From NCBI GenBank assembly GCA_022835595.1, contig BQUP01000003.1:1660975-1724974 (forward strand): a stretch of 64,000 bases of DNA, given 5' to 3'. The notes beneath the pieces are model-generated. The model worked only from the letters and a program-made list of their open reading frames with translations, did not search any database and was not told where the DNA came from. Made by a program: the position numbers and the translations under genes. Each line of letters begins with the position of its first letter. The first letter of the stretch is position 1. Positions 36,127 through 47,302 of this stretch are shown piece by piece. The DNA comes from Cystobasidium ongulense (taxonomy: Eukaryota > Basidiomycota > Cystobasidiomycetes > Cystobasidiales > Cystobasidiaceae).

Positions 36127-38854
36127 ATCCACTTCTTTGACGTTGCAGTACTGCTGTAACCCTTCTTTCTCGTCGTCTTCACTGTCGTTCTTTCTTCTAC
36201 CTCAAAAGCAATCCTTAGCGATTTCATTCCTTTGGTGGCTTCGAAGCGGACTGTCTCGCTGAGGGTGATTCTTACGCGGAAGAAAACACGACCTAAGCCG
36301 CTGGGGGCTTCTTGATAACGCATTGGAGAGGTTCCTGAACTGGCTGCCGTGCCTGTGAACACATTGAGCGTCCGTTCGAGGGCCGGGTCTCCGCCTGTTC
36401 GAAAGCAACTGCTTGCGACCCCATAGCTTTCACTGTGACATGCCTTAGCACACTGAAGGCCCAGCTCTAACGTCCTAACGAAGTTGGTAAAGATGCGATC
36501 GATGGGCTTGTACCGGTAAGTCAAGACAGATTAGCAAAACTTGAAGGCGATGTATTGGCTTCGACAACTGATCAATGGCCATGCGTGATGGCGCAAGTGG
36601 CCTACACTACGGTAGCTGCCTACATTTGGCGAGGATGCGCAAGACTGGAGTTGCGGCAACCCGGTGTTACATGTCCAGGGCAGTGATAATTAACTTGCTT
36701 TGACTTCACCAGCAGACACTTTGCTCATTCCGCGCCACGGTAGCCTGGTTATAACCCTGTTCTTTAGGCAGATACAGTACCGGCACTTGGCTAGCGGAAA
36801 TGGGTGGGGGACGTGAAGGTAAACACCGGGAAATCTGGCACTCTCCCCTACGTATATGGCAACCTCCAATAATGTCTGTCGCGAAAGCCGCTGGCTTCTG
36901 ATTCTTTTATGGCTGCGATACCGTAAGATATGGAAGATACTGTATCATAGGTAGGCCGCAACGATCAGGAACATTCATTCGATCGACGCGTTCGAAAAAA
37001 GCCATGCCTGTCTCGCAGAACTTGTCTCAGGAACATTCAAAACAACGTGGTCAATCATGGAATGCTATAGCTGCGGAGATTCCCCGATGCCGGAGGGAAT
37101 AATGCCATCCTTCCCATCATGCAAGGTGCCAGATGTCCGATGAAGAAGTTTTGATTAAGATGCCGATCGTAAAGTGCGAGCACCATTGTCTGATTGGCTG
37201 CCTCGAATCCGGTTTTCTGCCACGATAACCTGCAATTTGTAAATTGGGTTGGCAAGGAGCACTTTCATAAAGGTATGCATGGCTTTCCTCGTTCAATTTG
37301 CCTGCGTGGCATCTGTAACTGAAATACGTCGGCATAGGCTCTCAGCGCCCGAAACAAACAGGATCGGTAGTGGTGCCAGATATTGCTAAAGGACGGTATT
37401 ACGGTAGAGACCTGCACAGCTGTTCATTTGTTCTCTTATTGTTCTCATTATTGCAAGCCTTGCGGTACAGCAGCCCAAGGAAGATGACGCAAAAACATGT
37501 CTCTGATGGATAAGAGACAGTTTCTGTGTTCATCAAGACACGCGACACAAGAGCAACGGTAAAGTTAGGCAACTGGAAGGTAATCTAAAGCTGTCCCTCA
37601 TTATTCTGATGCAACTGGAGGAGACGAATCGTGATGGTGTAGGTGTTGATGATGCGGTACTGTACGGTATTATTACCACCGTAGACGGTATTAAATTATT
37701 ATTGCGGATGCCGGCAGCGATAGACAGGAAACGCTTGGGTGCGCATATCAGCCTGCGGTATTTACCTATTTGTTGGCAAACCAGAAGAGGTCGGCCTAGC
37801 AAGAGCAGCAGTCAGCAGCGGGGCACACAACCCATATATATACATAATCTCCGCCTTTAAATCATTTCATTCGTTGGCCAGTAATAATAAGCCATCACAA
37901 GAAGGCAGGCTACGGTTGGTGCCTTTAGTTAAAGTACAGTAAAGCAGTCAGAGACAACTTCATTACGTGGGTGAGTTACGGTCGAAACAAAATACGGCTT
38001 TCAAAGCTGAATAACTTGGATATCATCGCCACGGTTCATGACACACCTCTCATTCTTTTCTCGCGTTCTCTGGGCAGGTCACCATATCACCGGCATTGAT
38101 GGAAAAGTAGACTGTATGTCATTACGCCCCCCGCATAAAATGCTGGTACGGTAGCTTCAAACTGAATCCCCACGTTTTATCCAGCGCTAAACCGGTTGTC
38201 CGATTTACTCGCCCCTTGACTTTTTCATCATCAAGCTTGAGGAAGAGGTATTCTGAGAAACATCACTCTGAGGGGAATAGAATCAATTGGGTATGTGCTT
38301 CTTCTCTTGCTTTCATACAGACTTGGCTCTGACAGGCATCGATAGCAGCGGCATAGAGTATCGATTGATCCGCAATCCACCCTTCCCACCCGACGAAAAT
38401 CACAGTACATAAAGATACAATCCACCATTACTTTCAGCAACGTGATTCAACAACAGCTAGGAAAGACAGTTATACTCTTTCATAGCCCTGAGGCTTGGAC
38501 CTTTCGAAAATTTAACAAGCCGACAATAATACTTTGTTGATACGCGATTGTCCCTCAATTCTGCAAGACTTAGTTAGTGTCCAGCTCCACCTTTGCGCAT
38601 TGTCACTTAGAAAAACAAGAGTGGGTTCGAACGCCTCGAGCAGTTTGGCTCGGGGTTCTTTTGAGAAAGAACAAAACAAGTACGAGTAAAGACCAAAAAA
38701 AGACGGAGCCCCAGCGGAAGAGCGAGACGATACGACAGATCCCTGAAGACGAGGGAAAAAACACCTCAAAAAATACGAACGCAGAAACATCAAGAAGGAC
38801 ACCAGGGCGGAACGTGCAAAAGATTGCACAATATATACACGATATTGGTTTCAG
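36127..38854. other. gene-poor region of about 2.7 kb, enriched in ACGGTA
   Basis: No open frame here has a recognisable family, domain or coherent set of splice sites. The hexamer ACGGTA (either strand) occurs at 36609, 36737, 36919 (reverse), 37393, 37401, 37664, 37685 and 38148, against an expectation near one for this span. The best pair is GGACGGTATTACGGTAGAG at 37391-37409. It could be an upstream regulatory region, a noncoding RNA locus or decayed sequence. An in-frame stretch at 38755-38854 upstream of the next exon may be coding but has no ATG. Confidence 0.45.
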
Positions 38855-39109
38855 AATCTCCTGCCTCGACGTTCTCCCAGCTCTTCCCACTCCCGCCTGC
38901 TGGAACAAGAATATACCGTCTCACTAGCAGCTCGTGACTTCATTGAAACAGGTCCGGCCGCGTCGTTTGAAGAAGCATTGAATATCAAAAGGGAGAGACA
39001 GGAATATTGGACGCCAGAACAAGTCGGCGGTACACAGTTCGACAGCCCTGGCAGAGGTAGTGTTGCGGAAGGCAAATCAGGCCCTGAAGCTGCTTCAAAG
39101 GCCGCTTGA
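38855..39109 (+). CDS. putative terminal exon of an unidentified gene
   Basis: From an AG acceptor (TTGGTTTCAG, ending 38854) an 84-codon frame begins NLLPRRSPSSSHSRLLEQEY. It continues with TVSLAARDFIETGPAASFEE and ALNIKRERQEYWTPEQVGG, and stops at 39107-39109. The composition (mixed hydrophobic and charged, acidic helix EEALNIKRERQEYW) looks like real protein. The start of the gene was not found; upstream exons would lie in 38.2-38.8 kb. The frame is open upstream for about 33 more codons without ATG. No family recognised. Confidence 0.4.
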   Translation, partial: NLLPRRSPSSSHSRLLEQEYTVSLAARDFIETGPAASFEEALNIKRERQEYWTPEQVGGTQFDSPGRGSVAEGKSGPEAASKAA

Positions 39110-39995
39110 TAGAAGTAAGAGGCAGGCCATCCGGACCGAAGAAATTTGGCGGAAGGTGGGCCGCAGTGAAGTGCAGTACCAAGGTCTGCAGGATTTTCAG
39201 TCGCAGTTTACAGGTGAGCTGTCAGTCGTGCCGAGTCTCTGGACTTTTCAGCCCTGCTGTGGTCCTCTTGTTCGGAGGCGTCGGATCCATCCGAACATGG
39301 ATGGCTGATGCGCAGGACCATGGCGGGCATGGCTGTTCATTTAGAAGTGACAGAGGCTGATGTTGTTCGTATCATGCTGTGCTTGCTTGTTGTGGGCAGG
39401 CTTTTCCGCCGTCAGAACACTGGCAAGCAGGGCAGCGCCAGCTTGAAGAGGCGCACCAGAGCTACACAGCAAGTGGCGAGGCAGGCGGACGGGTGCAGCA
39501 AGTGACAGCCAGCACAGCGAAACACAGCAGCAGCAGCAGCAGTAGCAGCAACGCGGTGCATCACCGCAGTGTATAGAGGTCGACTCCTGCTCTTCCTCGG
39601 TCTCGTTCTTTACCTCTTCATTGGCCTGCTCGTCACCTGGACTGCCCCGGGCTCGGCTGAAGCAACAGGAAGCACGACTCTGGAAGCGACACAAGCCAGC
39701 AACAGGAAAGCACAAACGCGCCGGAGATCACTTTATTCCACCTCCTTTTCCAATCAGGACTGCATCTGGCTACCTGTGCCTGGCTGCCTGCTCGTGCCGC
39801 ACCCCGTCGCCTGACGGAGAGGCTGCAGCCGATAGCGGAGGACTTCCACCTACGATATCCGTCGAGGCTACTGGACCCGATCCTGAATACCGAAGCTATT
39901 ATCTACACTCTTCCCCATACGATATGGCGTCAATTACTGTCTTCTAGACTGATCCTACGCCGCTTCACTCATTCGTTATCTGATAATATCAATAT
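39110..39995 (+). promoter_or_regulatory. upstream region of NRG1-like factor
   Basis: Interval of about 890 bp. It contains a CAG-rich microsatellite at 39521-39550 (CAGCAGCAGCAGCAGCAGTAG) and a TATA-like run AATATCAATATATGG just before the ATG. Short open frames on both strands are unsupported. Confidence 0.45.
39521..39550 (+). repeat. CAG-type trinucleotide microsatellite
   Basis: Six to nine near-perfect CAG/AGC units in the presumed 5' leader of the NRG1-like gene. It is a simple repeat, not translated in the model proposed. Confidence 0.7.
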
Positions 39996-42253
39996 ATGGG
40001 AGCCATCAGGACCATCCAGCCCGACAACATACATACTATGGAATCTCACCTCTCCGACACAACCCGTGCTTCGGGTACAGAACTCGCTCATCTAGTCGTA
40101 GAGCAAGGCACTTTGCTCAGCGCGAGCCAGCGTGAGTCCTCCCTCTCTGTTGTAAAATTTTAATAAGCTCTCTCAGCATACTGATATGATACTGCTGTGG
40201 GATGTATCCGCAGCCTCCTCGTCTGCTTCCACCCCTGCTCCCTCCACTTCGACCGCTTCAACTGCGTCAACAAGCACCTCCTCAAAAGCTGCAGCAGCTG
40301 CTGCAACAATAGCCCGCAATAAGCGCTTCGTCTGCTCGCACCCTGGATGCGATAAGACATTCAGCACGTGAGTCAATCCCTTGCTCAGTCCTATGATGCT
40401 TCTCGGCTTGCACACATGCACATGCTGACTCTTGCTTCCTCAACTGCCTTCTCTTTTTCAATTTCGTACAAATACAAACTACTCCATTACCCCGCTCCTT
40501 CTGCATTCATCTCACTGAACTACAGTTCCGGCCATCTAGCACGACATGTACGCGTACATACGGGAGAGAAAGCCTTTCAATGCACTTTCCCTCAATGTGA
40601 TTCGAAGTTTTCCAGGCACGACAACATGCTTCAGCAGTGAGTTTAGCTAATCGAGTCTGGCAGTGCATGCTCTCGACCTATCTTGCCTTTACTGCCACAT
40701 GTTCATGATAGCATGGACGCGCACATATTATTGATTAATGCTGATTTTCCTGCTGCTCCCTCTTCCGTCGTCATTTCCACAGTTATCGCAACCACATCGT
40801 CCGCAACGCGCGGCGGCGGAAGAAAGCTTTCGCAATGGCAGTAGCTACTGGCGCTGTTGGAATCACAGACAATATCCCGTACGACGATACACTCGCAGGA
40901 AGGTCAAAAGATCGTTCCGAACCCGGAGCTCCAGTCTTTGTCCATTCCGCGTATAGCTCCCTTTCCCAGGCCGTGCCTCAGACGAATCAATCACAGCACC
41001 CTCAAGCGCATCATCAACCTCACAGCGATGGCCTTGCTTCTTACGAAACCGTACCGTCCTATGCTGGTCCTTCATCTCGCCGTGGAACTGGTGGCTCGCC
41101 CGTTCTTGGTCTCCGGCCTCAGCAAGCTTCTTCATCGTCTTTGTCTCGGCCCACCCACCTAAATCTGTCCTCTCTTCATCCTAGAGATGCGCATCTCACA
41201 GGACCGCTGACTACTTCATCGATACGTTACTCGCACCTCAGTCCTCCACTTGCATCCCCCTCCATTATGGAACGACCTCATACAGCGACTACTTCGTTTT
41301 TCCCAGTCAATTTAGGAGGAATTGGAGAAGACGTACCCGTTACCACGTTACACCCTCCACCTTTGACACATCGACACTCATACTCCGCTCTAGCGAGTCA
41401 ACATGTTCTCGAACCTATGACACCTACATCGGAACTGCCTCATTATCCCTATCATCAGTATCCCACTTCTCCTGGACCTATTGATCCTAGAGACGTGTAT
41501 TCTCCCACTTTGACTACATCTCCTCAACTGATGGGTGGAGGTGTTACTACGCCAACATCTGAAATCGGAACGTACTTTCAACCAATGCATGGGACCAGAC
41601 CTCAGCCTTTGCAAAACCCATATGGCCAGCCGCTGGTGCATCAGAGCGTTCCGTCAGTTTCATATCAAGCGGAGCATCCACATCCGCATTCAAACTCTAC
41701 ACCAACCTACTTTGCTCACTCTCACGAAACTCCCACTATTACTCCAAGACAAGCTGCCTCTTATCCATCGCTTGGGTCACATGTCGCTCTTTCAGCAGAA
41801 ACAGATCCGGGAGACGATCCTTCACTATCTACCTCATCCAGAAGCACGAGTATAGGAAGTTCCGGTGCACATCATCTGGCAACTTCAGGCAATACGCTGG
41901 GCTTCGAAGCGGCGCAATACGCAACATATCCTTCTTCTTCAGCTCCAACAGCAAATTGGCTCCGAAGTCCTGGAGCGAGTCTGGAGCATCGCGATCGTCA
42001 GCAGCAACAGCAGCAGCATGTTCATTCTCGCTCCTATCCTCCGCATGGGCATACTCATGTACACGGACATGGACATGTTTGGCAACCGCAACCCCATCTG
42101 AGTAGTGGATTTGCCGGTCCCACACTGGAACATACAATGGCTCCGGACGCCTCAGTAGCTGAAAACTATAGGTTGGCAACGCCGGCCGATACCGATCAGG
42201 GGTATGCTTATCAGGAACAACAGCAGTCTTGGAACTCTTATCAGGGTCCTTAA
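39996..42253 (+). CDS. NRG1-type C2H2 transcription factor
   Basis: Nuclear DNA-binding protein with two fingers. It starts MGAIRTIQPDNIHTM (39996; second Met at 40038). A Ser/Thr/Ala-rich stretch follows the first intron. Finger 1 is FVCSHPGCDKTFST joined across an intron to SGHLARHVRVHTGEK. Finger 2 is FQCTFPQCDSKFSRHDNMLQ joined to HYRNH. This TSGHLARHxRxHTGEK..FSRHDNxLQHYRxH pattern is typical of yeast Nrg1/Nrg2, repressors responding to glucose and pH; in basidiomycetes relatives act in capsule and mating control. A basic patch RNARRRKK follows. The 450-residue tail is Ser/Pro/His/Gln-rich with HGHTHVHGHGHVW and a short poly-Gln. It ends SWNSYQGP at 42253. Four exons. Confidence 0.87.
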
Positions 42254-42855
42254 AGACTAAAACAAATGTCTTCATTATGAAGGCAGACATACGCGAGAAA
42301 GATCTACTCTTGCCTGAAACTTAAACAAAAAGACGCATAGCTTTGAACCCAAGAATCCCGCTTGCAAGATTTTAAAGTGAACTCGATCCTCGTCTTCACA
42401 ACCCAAAGCATTGCAGTGCGTCTCTGACCTCTCACCATTCGTCAAACAGCCATTTGTCCACAAATGCATACTTTTATGCCGTTCTCACACGCCAGACTAT
42501 AGCGTCTCGCTCGTCAGATCCCCCAGGACCTTCTGTGATTCTTCAGCGGACGTCGTCACAGATCTCTCTAAACTGGAATCTTTGTATTTCACAGTAGTTT
42601 GTTCTAAAACAAATCCACACAATTGCAGGAAGTGCCTATGTAACCTTACCCATACAATCATTGAAGCGTACATAACGAGGTACTCCGTTCACAGTCTTCT
42701 TCCCCGAGAGCGAGAATGGCGGACGCGCAAAAGCCCAACCGCAGGCGCTATCTGCTATGGCAGAGTGCACCAAGACTGAGAATTGCGAATATATGACACA
42801 GCTTGCAGAGGCTATGATATACTGTCTACAGGCGAACATTCAGGAATACCGCATT
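42254..42855. other. convergent 3' flank, NRG1-like / cdc14
   Basis: Tail-to-tail interval of about 600 bp. No coding or repeat signal beyond short shadows. Confidence 0.45.
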
Positions 42856-45017
42856 TCACCGACACCTCAAAACCTCAAAGCGGTGTAGTAATTGATCTAA
42901 GTTACCCAAATGTTGACCTAGTATTTGTCTTCTTCTCTCATACGTATTACCTCTGCCATCTGTTTTGCCTTCATTCTCAGGTTCCCCTACCTTCATGATC
43001 TCAGTCTCTACCACTTCATCCATCTCCGGCGTCGCGACCCTACTATGCGAAGCGAATAAACCTTTGGTTTGTCCTGATACACCCGGCAGTCCAGTCAGAT
43101 TTCGATATGGCTGTCCAACAGCTCCCCCAACCGCTGAAGCATGAAGTGATCTCGAGAGCCTTCTTCGAATCGCATCTTTAGCGTCATTTGAAGTTGTGCG
43201 ACCCAGTGCAGGCGATTCGGAGGTTCTTTCGCGCAGATTGACAGCAGGCGTGTCTCTGCTGCGTTGTCTTGATAGAGCTGGAGACTCGCGACTACGCTGC
43301 CTTTCGAGAGCAGGTGAGTATCTACTCGTAGGCCTATCGAATGCCGGTGATCCGGACGGATATGCACTCTTGGATGGTGACCAGGGGAATCTGGGTGGGG
43401 GCTTGAAGTAGTTCTCCTCTGATACAGAAGAGGGAGCGACTCGGGTTTGAGACGTCTTCTTCTCATTGCCTATTTCTTCTTGCGGCGATATGGGTGGGAT
43501 ATTATTGGCACTTGACGATAGTCGGACACTAGAGGCTGCTAGGATAGATTTAGGCCTACCGCTAGGTGAAGCGGGCGGAACACTTCGTATCGGTCGAGAA
43601 TCTGCCATGCTCGCTGGTGAAGCGCTTTGCGGCCTGCTGGATCGTTTTGCTCTTGGGCTGCCGTCATCCACGTGACTGTCGCTAGATTCTACGCCTACAG
43701 ACACGTGCAAAGGTCGCTTGCGAGGTGACGCAGCAACGGCAGCTGCTGATCTCGATAGCGCCAACTGTGTTTTCTCAAATGTCCGTGCAGGCTTGGAGGG
43801 CGTTGTCGGCGTCCATGCGTCATGTGCCGATTCTAGCATTGCACGCAGTCGATTGTCTGTAGGTGTTCTCGGCGCAGCTGTGCTTGAGGAAGCGTGTGCT
43901 ATGGATGGCCGTACTCTATCTTGACGTGGTGTAGAAGGCGTTGCTGGAGTTGGTGGTTCTCGCATAGAAGCCTGGGCTTTAACGGCTGCTTGACGTTCTG
44001 TCTCTGGGTATAGCCAGAAGTAGAGGAACTCGAGACATTTGACTCTGCATATAGACTCTTCGTCAGCTTCTCGAACCTGTATGTGACATACATGTATGTA
44101 GACTGACTTGGCAGCTTTTCCAGCATCAACCTTGCCACGGAGAAGTCGCGATACCTCGACAATACCATTGCACGTCTCGAAGAGCTTCACATTTTCAGGG
44201 CTATCGACCAGTGCGCAGAGTAGTGTTTCAAGCGTAAGTTCAGCCAGTGTCGGTGCTGCTTCATTTGCATCAGATTTACTAAGCTTCGAGCCGAAGACTG
44301 ATTGTCCAAAGTCAAAGTGGGTAGATGACAGTCGTGGTGAGGCTGATGCTGTTGATTCGGGAAGTGAAGATGTTGTGTGAGTAGCTGTTGCGGGTGTCGA
44401 GTGATCGGGCAGCGTCAAGCAAGTCACGAGCAGCTGGATGTAGAAACTGATTGTCAACTGTGTTGTGGCAGACTATTGCGATGAATGACACACCTCCATG
44501 TTGCACTGTATCCCGAACAGACGCCTGCTTGATGCATGCAGAAGCAGGAAGCCTTGGAGGAGCTGCATTGTTTGTCCGAGTTGCGCGAAGATAGCCTGGT
44601 AATCGTCTGAAGGAGGAGAGCTGGTGCATAAGCTGGCAGTCTCAATCTACTCTCCTACGTCTGCATTGCTGCTCACCTCCATACTTGTGGTACTGCAGCC
44701 TGAGAAGACACCTCGCGAGGAAGTCGATCAGCCTCGCTACCACTAAACAAAAGGCAGGACAGACGGCCATTGAAGCATCATCAGCTTTCTAGACTTGCTT
44801 GGAGTTGATATCTTTGGAAATGATATTTACCGTTGTGCAAGAACGACTCTTGCAGCTGGAGGAATCCAGCTCTCGTGATTGTCGAGCCATCTCGCAGGCC
44901 ACTCTCGAGCGCAATTGCAGTGAGGACGCCTCGGAGACGGTCGAGTGCGTTGCTGAGTTGGCTGCTAGAGGCTCGCAAGGACAGCAAGTCTGATAGGACA
45001 GCTTGAAGCTCGTCCAT
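42856..45017 (-). CDS. cdc14: Cdc14, septation initiation network component (fission-yeast type)
   Basis: Non-catalytic partner of the Sid1 kinase in the septation initiation network, which controls cytokinesis; it is not the Cdc14 phosphatase. The first in-frame ATG is at 45017 (MDELQAVLSDLLSLRASSSQ). Later exons give AGFLQLQESFLHN and, from about 44290 on, TLAELTLETLLCALVDSPEN, VKLFETCNGIVEVSRLLRG and VKCLEFLYFWLYPE, the conserved helical repeat core. The C-terminal 300 residues are disordered and rich in Ser-Pro and Thr-Pro, with a repeated motif (RQRSRESPALSRQRSRDTPA). It ends at 42856. Frames upstream of 45017 lack ATG. A broken second copy is at 49.0-51.8 kb. Confidence 0.82.
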
Positions 45018-45077
45018 TTGAGCTCTTGAGTCTGCTCTCGAATTGCCGACAACAAGAAAGCCATTCAACTACAACAT

Positions 45078-45083
45078 CACGTG
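45078..45083. promoter_or_regulatory. E-box CACGTG upstream of cdc14
   Basis: A CACGTG palindrome in ACAACATCACGTGTTYGTAT context, 61 bp upstream of the cdc14 ATG. The same context is kept at 51829-51834 in the duplicated copy. Confidence 0.4.
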
Positions 45084-45183
45084 TTTGTATTCGCTTGCCA
45101 CTCCGGCATACGTCGTACTGCTGCTACACCTGGAAGCCCTATCATGACTGTATAGTGTGTGAATGCTGCTTGGGCCATCGGTA

Positions 45184-45420
45184 TCAAGCTTGCTTTCTGG
45201 TTCTCCTTGTCCTGCTGCTCAAGCAGTGATCCCGATTGCCGGCGAACTCCAACGCAGCATTCGCAAGGTCAGTCTCTCTCTTCACCTTCACCTTCTGCCA
45301 CTGTGCGTGCAAACCAGATACAAAGTGGTCCACACGGCCCGTCAGGTATGTACAGCATGACTGCCGCCCCTGTTCGTGCATTGCACATCTCGCTGAAGGA
45401 CATGTCATTGTTTATGAGCT
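45184..45420 (-). pseudogene. 3' remnant of the tocopherol-cyclase-like gene
   Basis: On the minus strand the frame ending at 45184 reads QKVKVKRETDLANAALEFAG before diverging. The intact gene at 51930-53135 has WKKVEETELENAALEFGGDW at its end. DNA similarity continues through the spacer into cdc14. Only the last 60-70 codons remain, altered by frame changes, and the rest of the gene is absent. Confidence 0.75.
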
Positions 45421-45504
45421 TTACTGCATGGCTGACATCTATCATTCGCTTCATCAGGCAAGGCTGAAAGCTGTGCATTCCTTGCCCTGTTATCAACAGC
45501 CAAG

Positions 45505-46286
45505 CTATGGCGAGGGTACCGAGAGTACTCCTTGTTCGAACTGTGCCACGGAAAGTGTTACAGTCAGTCATTTAAAATACATGCACTCGAGCAGTGCGGG
45601 TCAGCTTACATGCCAGACGCGAATCCGAAGAACCAAATTCTTCTCATTCAGCTTTGGCGTTGCAAGCGTGGTGTTGAGGATGGGGCGAGTGACATCCTCG
45701 ATGAGGCCATATCCTGCAACAGCAATCATCTAAGACGTAGGCCAAAGTGCGCCATCTTGTCTCACTCACCGACAACGTTATTGAGCCAGGCGTAAGAGCC
45801 GTCGAGACTAGTCTCGAAGCGGGCTTCCAAATGGCCCGATGTATCAGCCTGATAGGCTCCGTTCGTACGGATATACACATTATGTCCATCATCGGTGACT
45901 AAATTGTATCGAGTGTCGGGGTAGAACGCTCCGCTGGAGTATGCTAATCCCCAGTCAGCGCCCAAGTTGAGGACTTTGCCTGGAATGCAGCAAGATTGTC
46001 AGTCAACAACAATGTGAAGTACTTTGGATCGTCGCCAGGGATCTTGTCAACTCAACGTACCCGATATTTTTGGTCCTGAGAATACACCACCGACGATGGG
46101 ATAAACGGCGCGATCTCCTTGAGGTGTATTCGGTATAACAAACCCTGTTTCCACCTCTACGAACATTTCGTAGAGAAATTTCAATGGCGGTGGGTTTGGA
46201 TCACTAGCATACCCAGAAACAGCGGCAGCTGAGATCATTGGAAGCACCCATGTAAATAATGCAGTGGATGGCAGTAGGAACTTCAT
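45505..46286 (-). CDS. secreted DUF3237-family protein
   Basis: Small beta-barrel protein of the DUF3237 (UPF0311) family; function unknown. It begins MKFLLPSTALFTWVLPMISA (46286), a clear signal peptide. The mature part reads LKFLYEMFVEVETGFVIPNT and RAVYPIVGGVFSGPKISG, then KVLNLGADWGLAYSSGAFYP, VYIRTNGAYQADTSGHLEAR and LDGSYAWLNNVVG. These match the family's alternating strands (GGxFxGPxixGxVLxxGADW, YAWLNxxVxxG). The final exon starts at YGLIEDVTRP and can be spliced once more to end FEQGVLSVPSP at 45505, or stops at 45601 unspliced. Length is about 190 residues. It is one of the genes between the two halves of the segmental duplication. Confidence 0.8.
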
Positions 46287-47302
46287 CGTCTTGTTGCTTT
46301 CAGATCGACTTGAGCGACTCTTCCGAAAATCGGTGAGAGCAAAAGTGTAGTGGAGAGAAAGCGACCAGAAGAGGGACTCTTAAGCTGTGTGTGATTTTGG
46401 GTGAAGCCAGACAGCTATCAGCCGGCACCTTCTTGACGCTGAAGGTCTTTACCCATGTGGATTGCCGCCGAGGAGGGTGGGTGGCTCATCGTATAGCCAG
46501 TGCAGTCTGTAGGGAGCCGCGAGCAAGTGAAAGCTAGGCGGAGACGATGCTCACACAGCAGGTGGTGGTGGAGACGACTAGGCACGACGGGAAGGGCCTC
46601 GCAAAGAATGGTGGCAAATTTAGGCCTCGACGTCTGCAGCCGGCGAGCATGCAACATCTTACCTCCAGCTGACTACATCGAGAACTGGATCATCTTCGTA
46701 GCCTAAGCGTAGGCAGGGGCCAGGTCAACCGGTATCGGTGTATTCCGGGTCTTTGCGGCTATCTCGACTTTAGCGAAGTTAAGCGAAGGTAAACGAATCT
46801 AAGCGAATCTAAGCGAGAGTCAGGCATACTAAAGAGTCATGCTTTCGGCCTCTGACATGCCAGATGCCAGTAGTACTGAGGGCCTCCGCGAAGGTAATTT
46901 TACAGATATTCAGCTCCGGAGACTACCCCGATAGCTGTTGCGACTGCGCGCGTGCGTGCAACATGTGTCCCGAAAGCGAAAGAAGGCCTCCCACTGGCGA
47001 AATCTTCAGCCGGGAAAAAGGACTGATTGTCGCTAGAAGAGTACAAACACTGCGATCCTTTGTCTTGCGTCTTTCTCTTCTTCTTCTCACTTCCAAGCTA
47101 CCTCACTCCCTATCCCTTTTCCTCTGTGTGGACCGACCGGGACCTATAGTTGCACGAAACACGAGGCAGACGACCTCTTGAGACTGAGCATTGATACAGC
47201 ATTGTTCGTAAGCTCCCCACAGTCATTATCCAAGTCTCCTGAACATGCTCAAATGCTAATATAAGTACATGTTTGGCATACTTACATAGCTCGTCCATCG
47301 AC
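46287..47302. other. intergenic, DUF3237 and lipase promoters
   Basis: About 1 kb between opposed starts. It holds a 10-bp tandem repeat (46771-46820) and a pyrimidine-rich tract at 47060-47130 before the lipase gene. No gene supported. Confidence 0.45.
46771..46820 (+). repeat. five tandem 10-bp units, consensus AAGCGAANNT
   Basis: The units read TAGCGAAGTT, AAGCGAAGGT, AAACGAATCT, AAGCGAATCT and AAGCGAGAGT, in exact 10-bp register. The period equals one helical turn, so the sites would face the same side of the DNA. A related AAGCGAAGTA occurs at 21-30. Confidence 0.8.

Noticed and set aside
36009-36524. A 171-codon minus-strand frame at the end of eIF3d
   Set aside because: It starts with TTG rather than ATG, is antisense to the last eIF3d exon, and shows no recognisable domain.
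44050-44100. A 47-nt GTATGT..GCAG intron in the cdc14 helical core
   Set aside because: Removing it would shift the frame of the conserved VKCLEFLYFWLYPE segment, while the unspliced frame is open, so it was not called.
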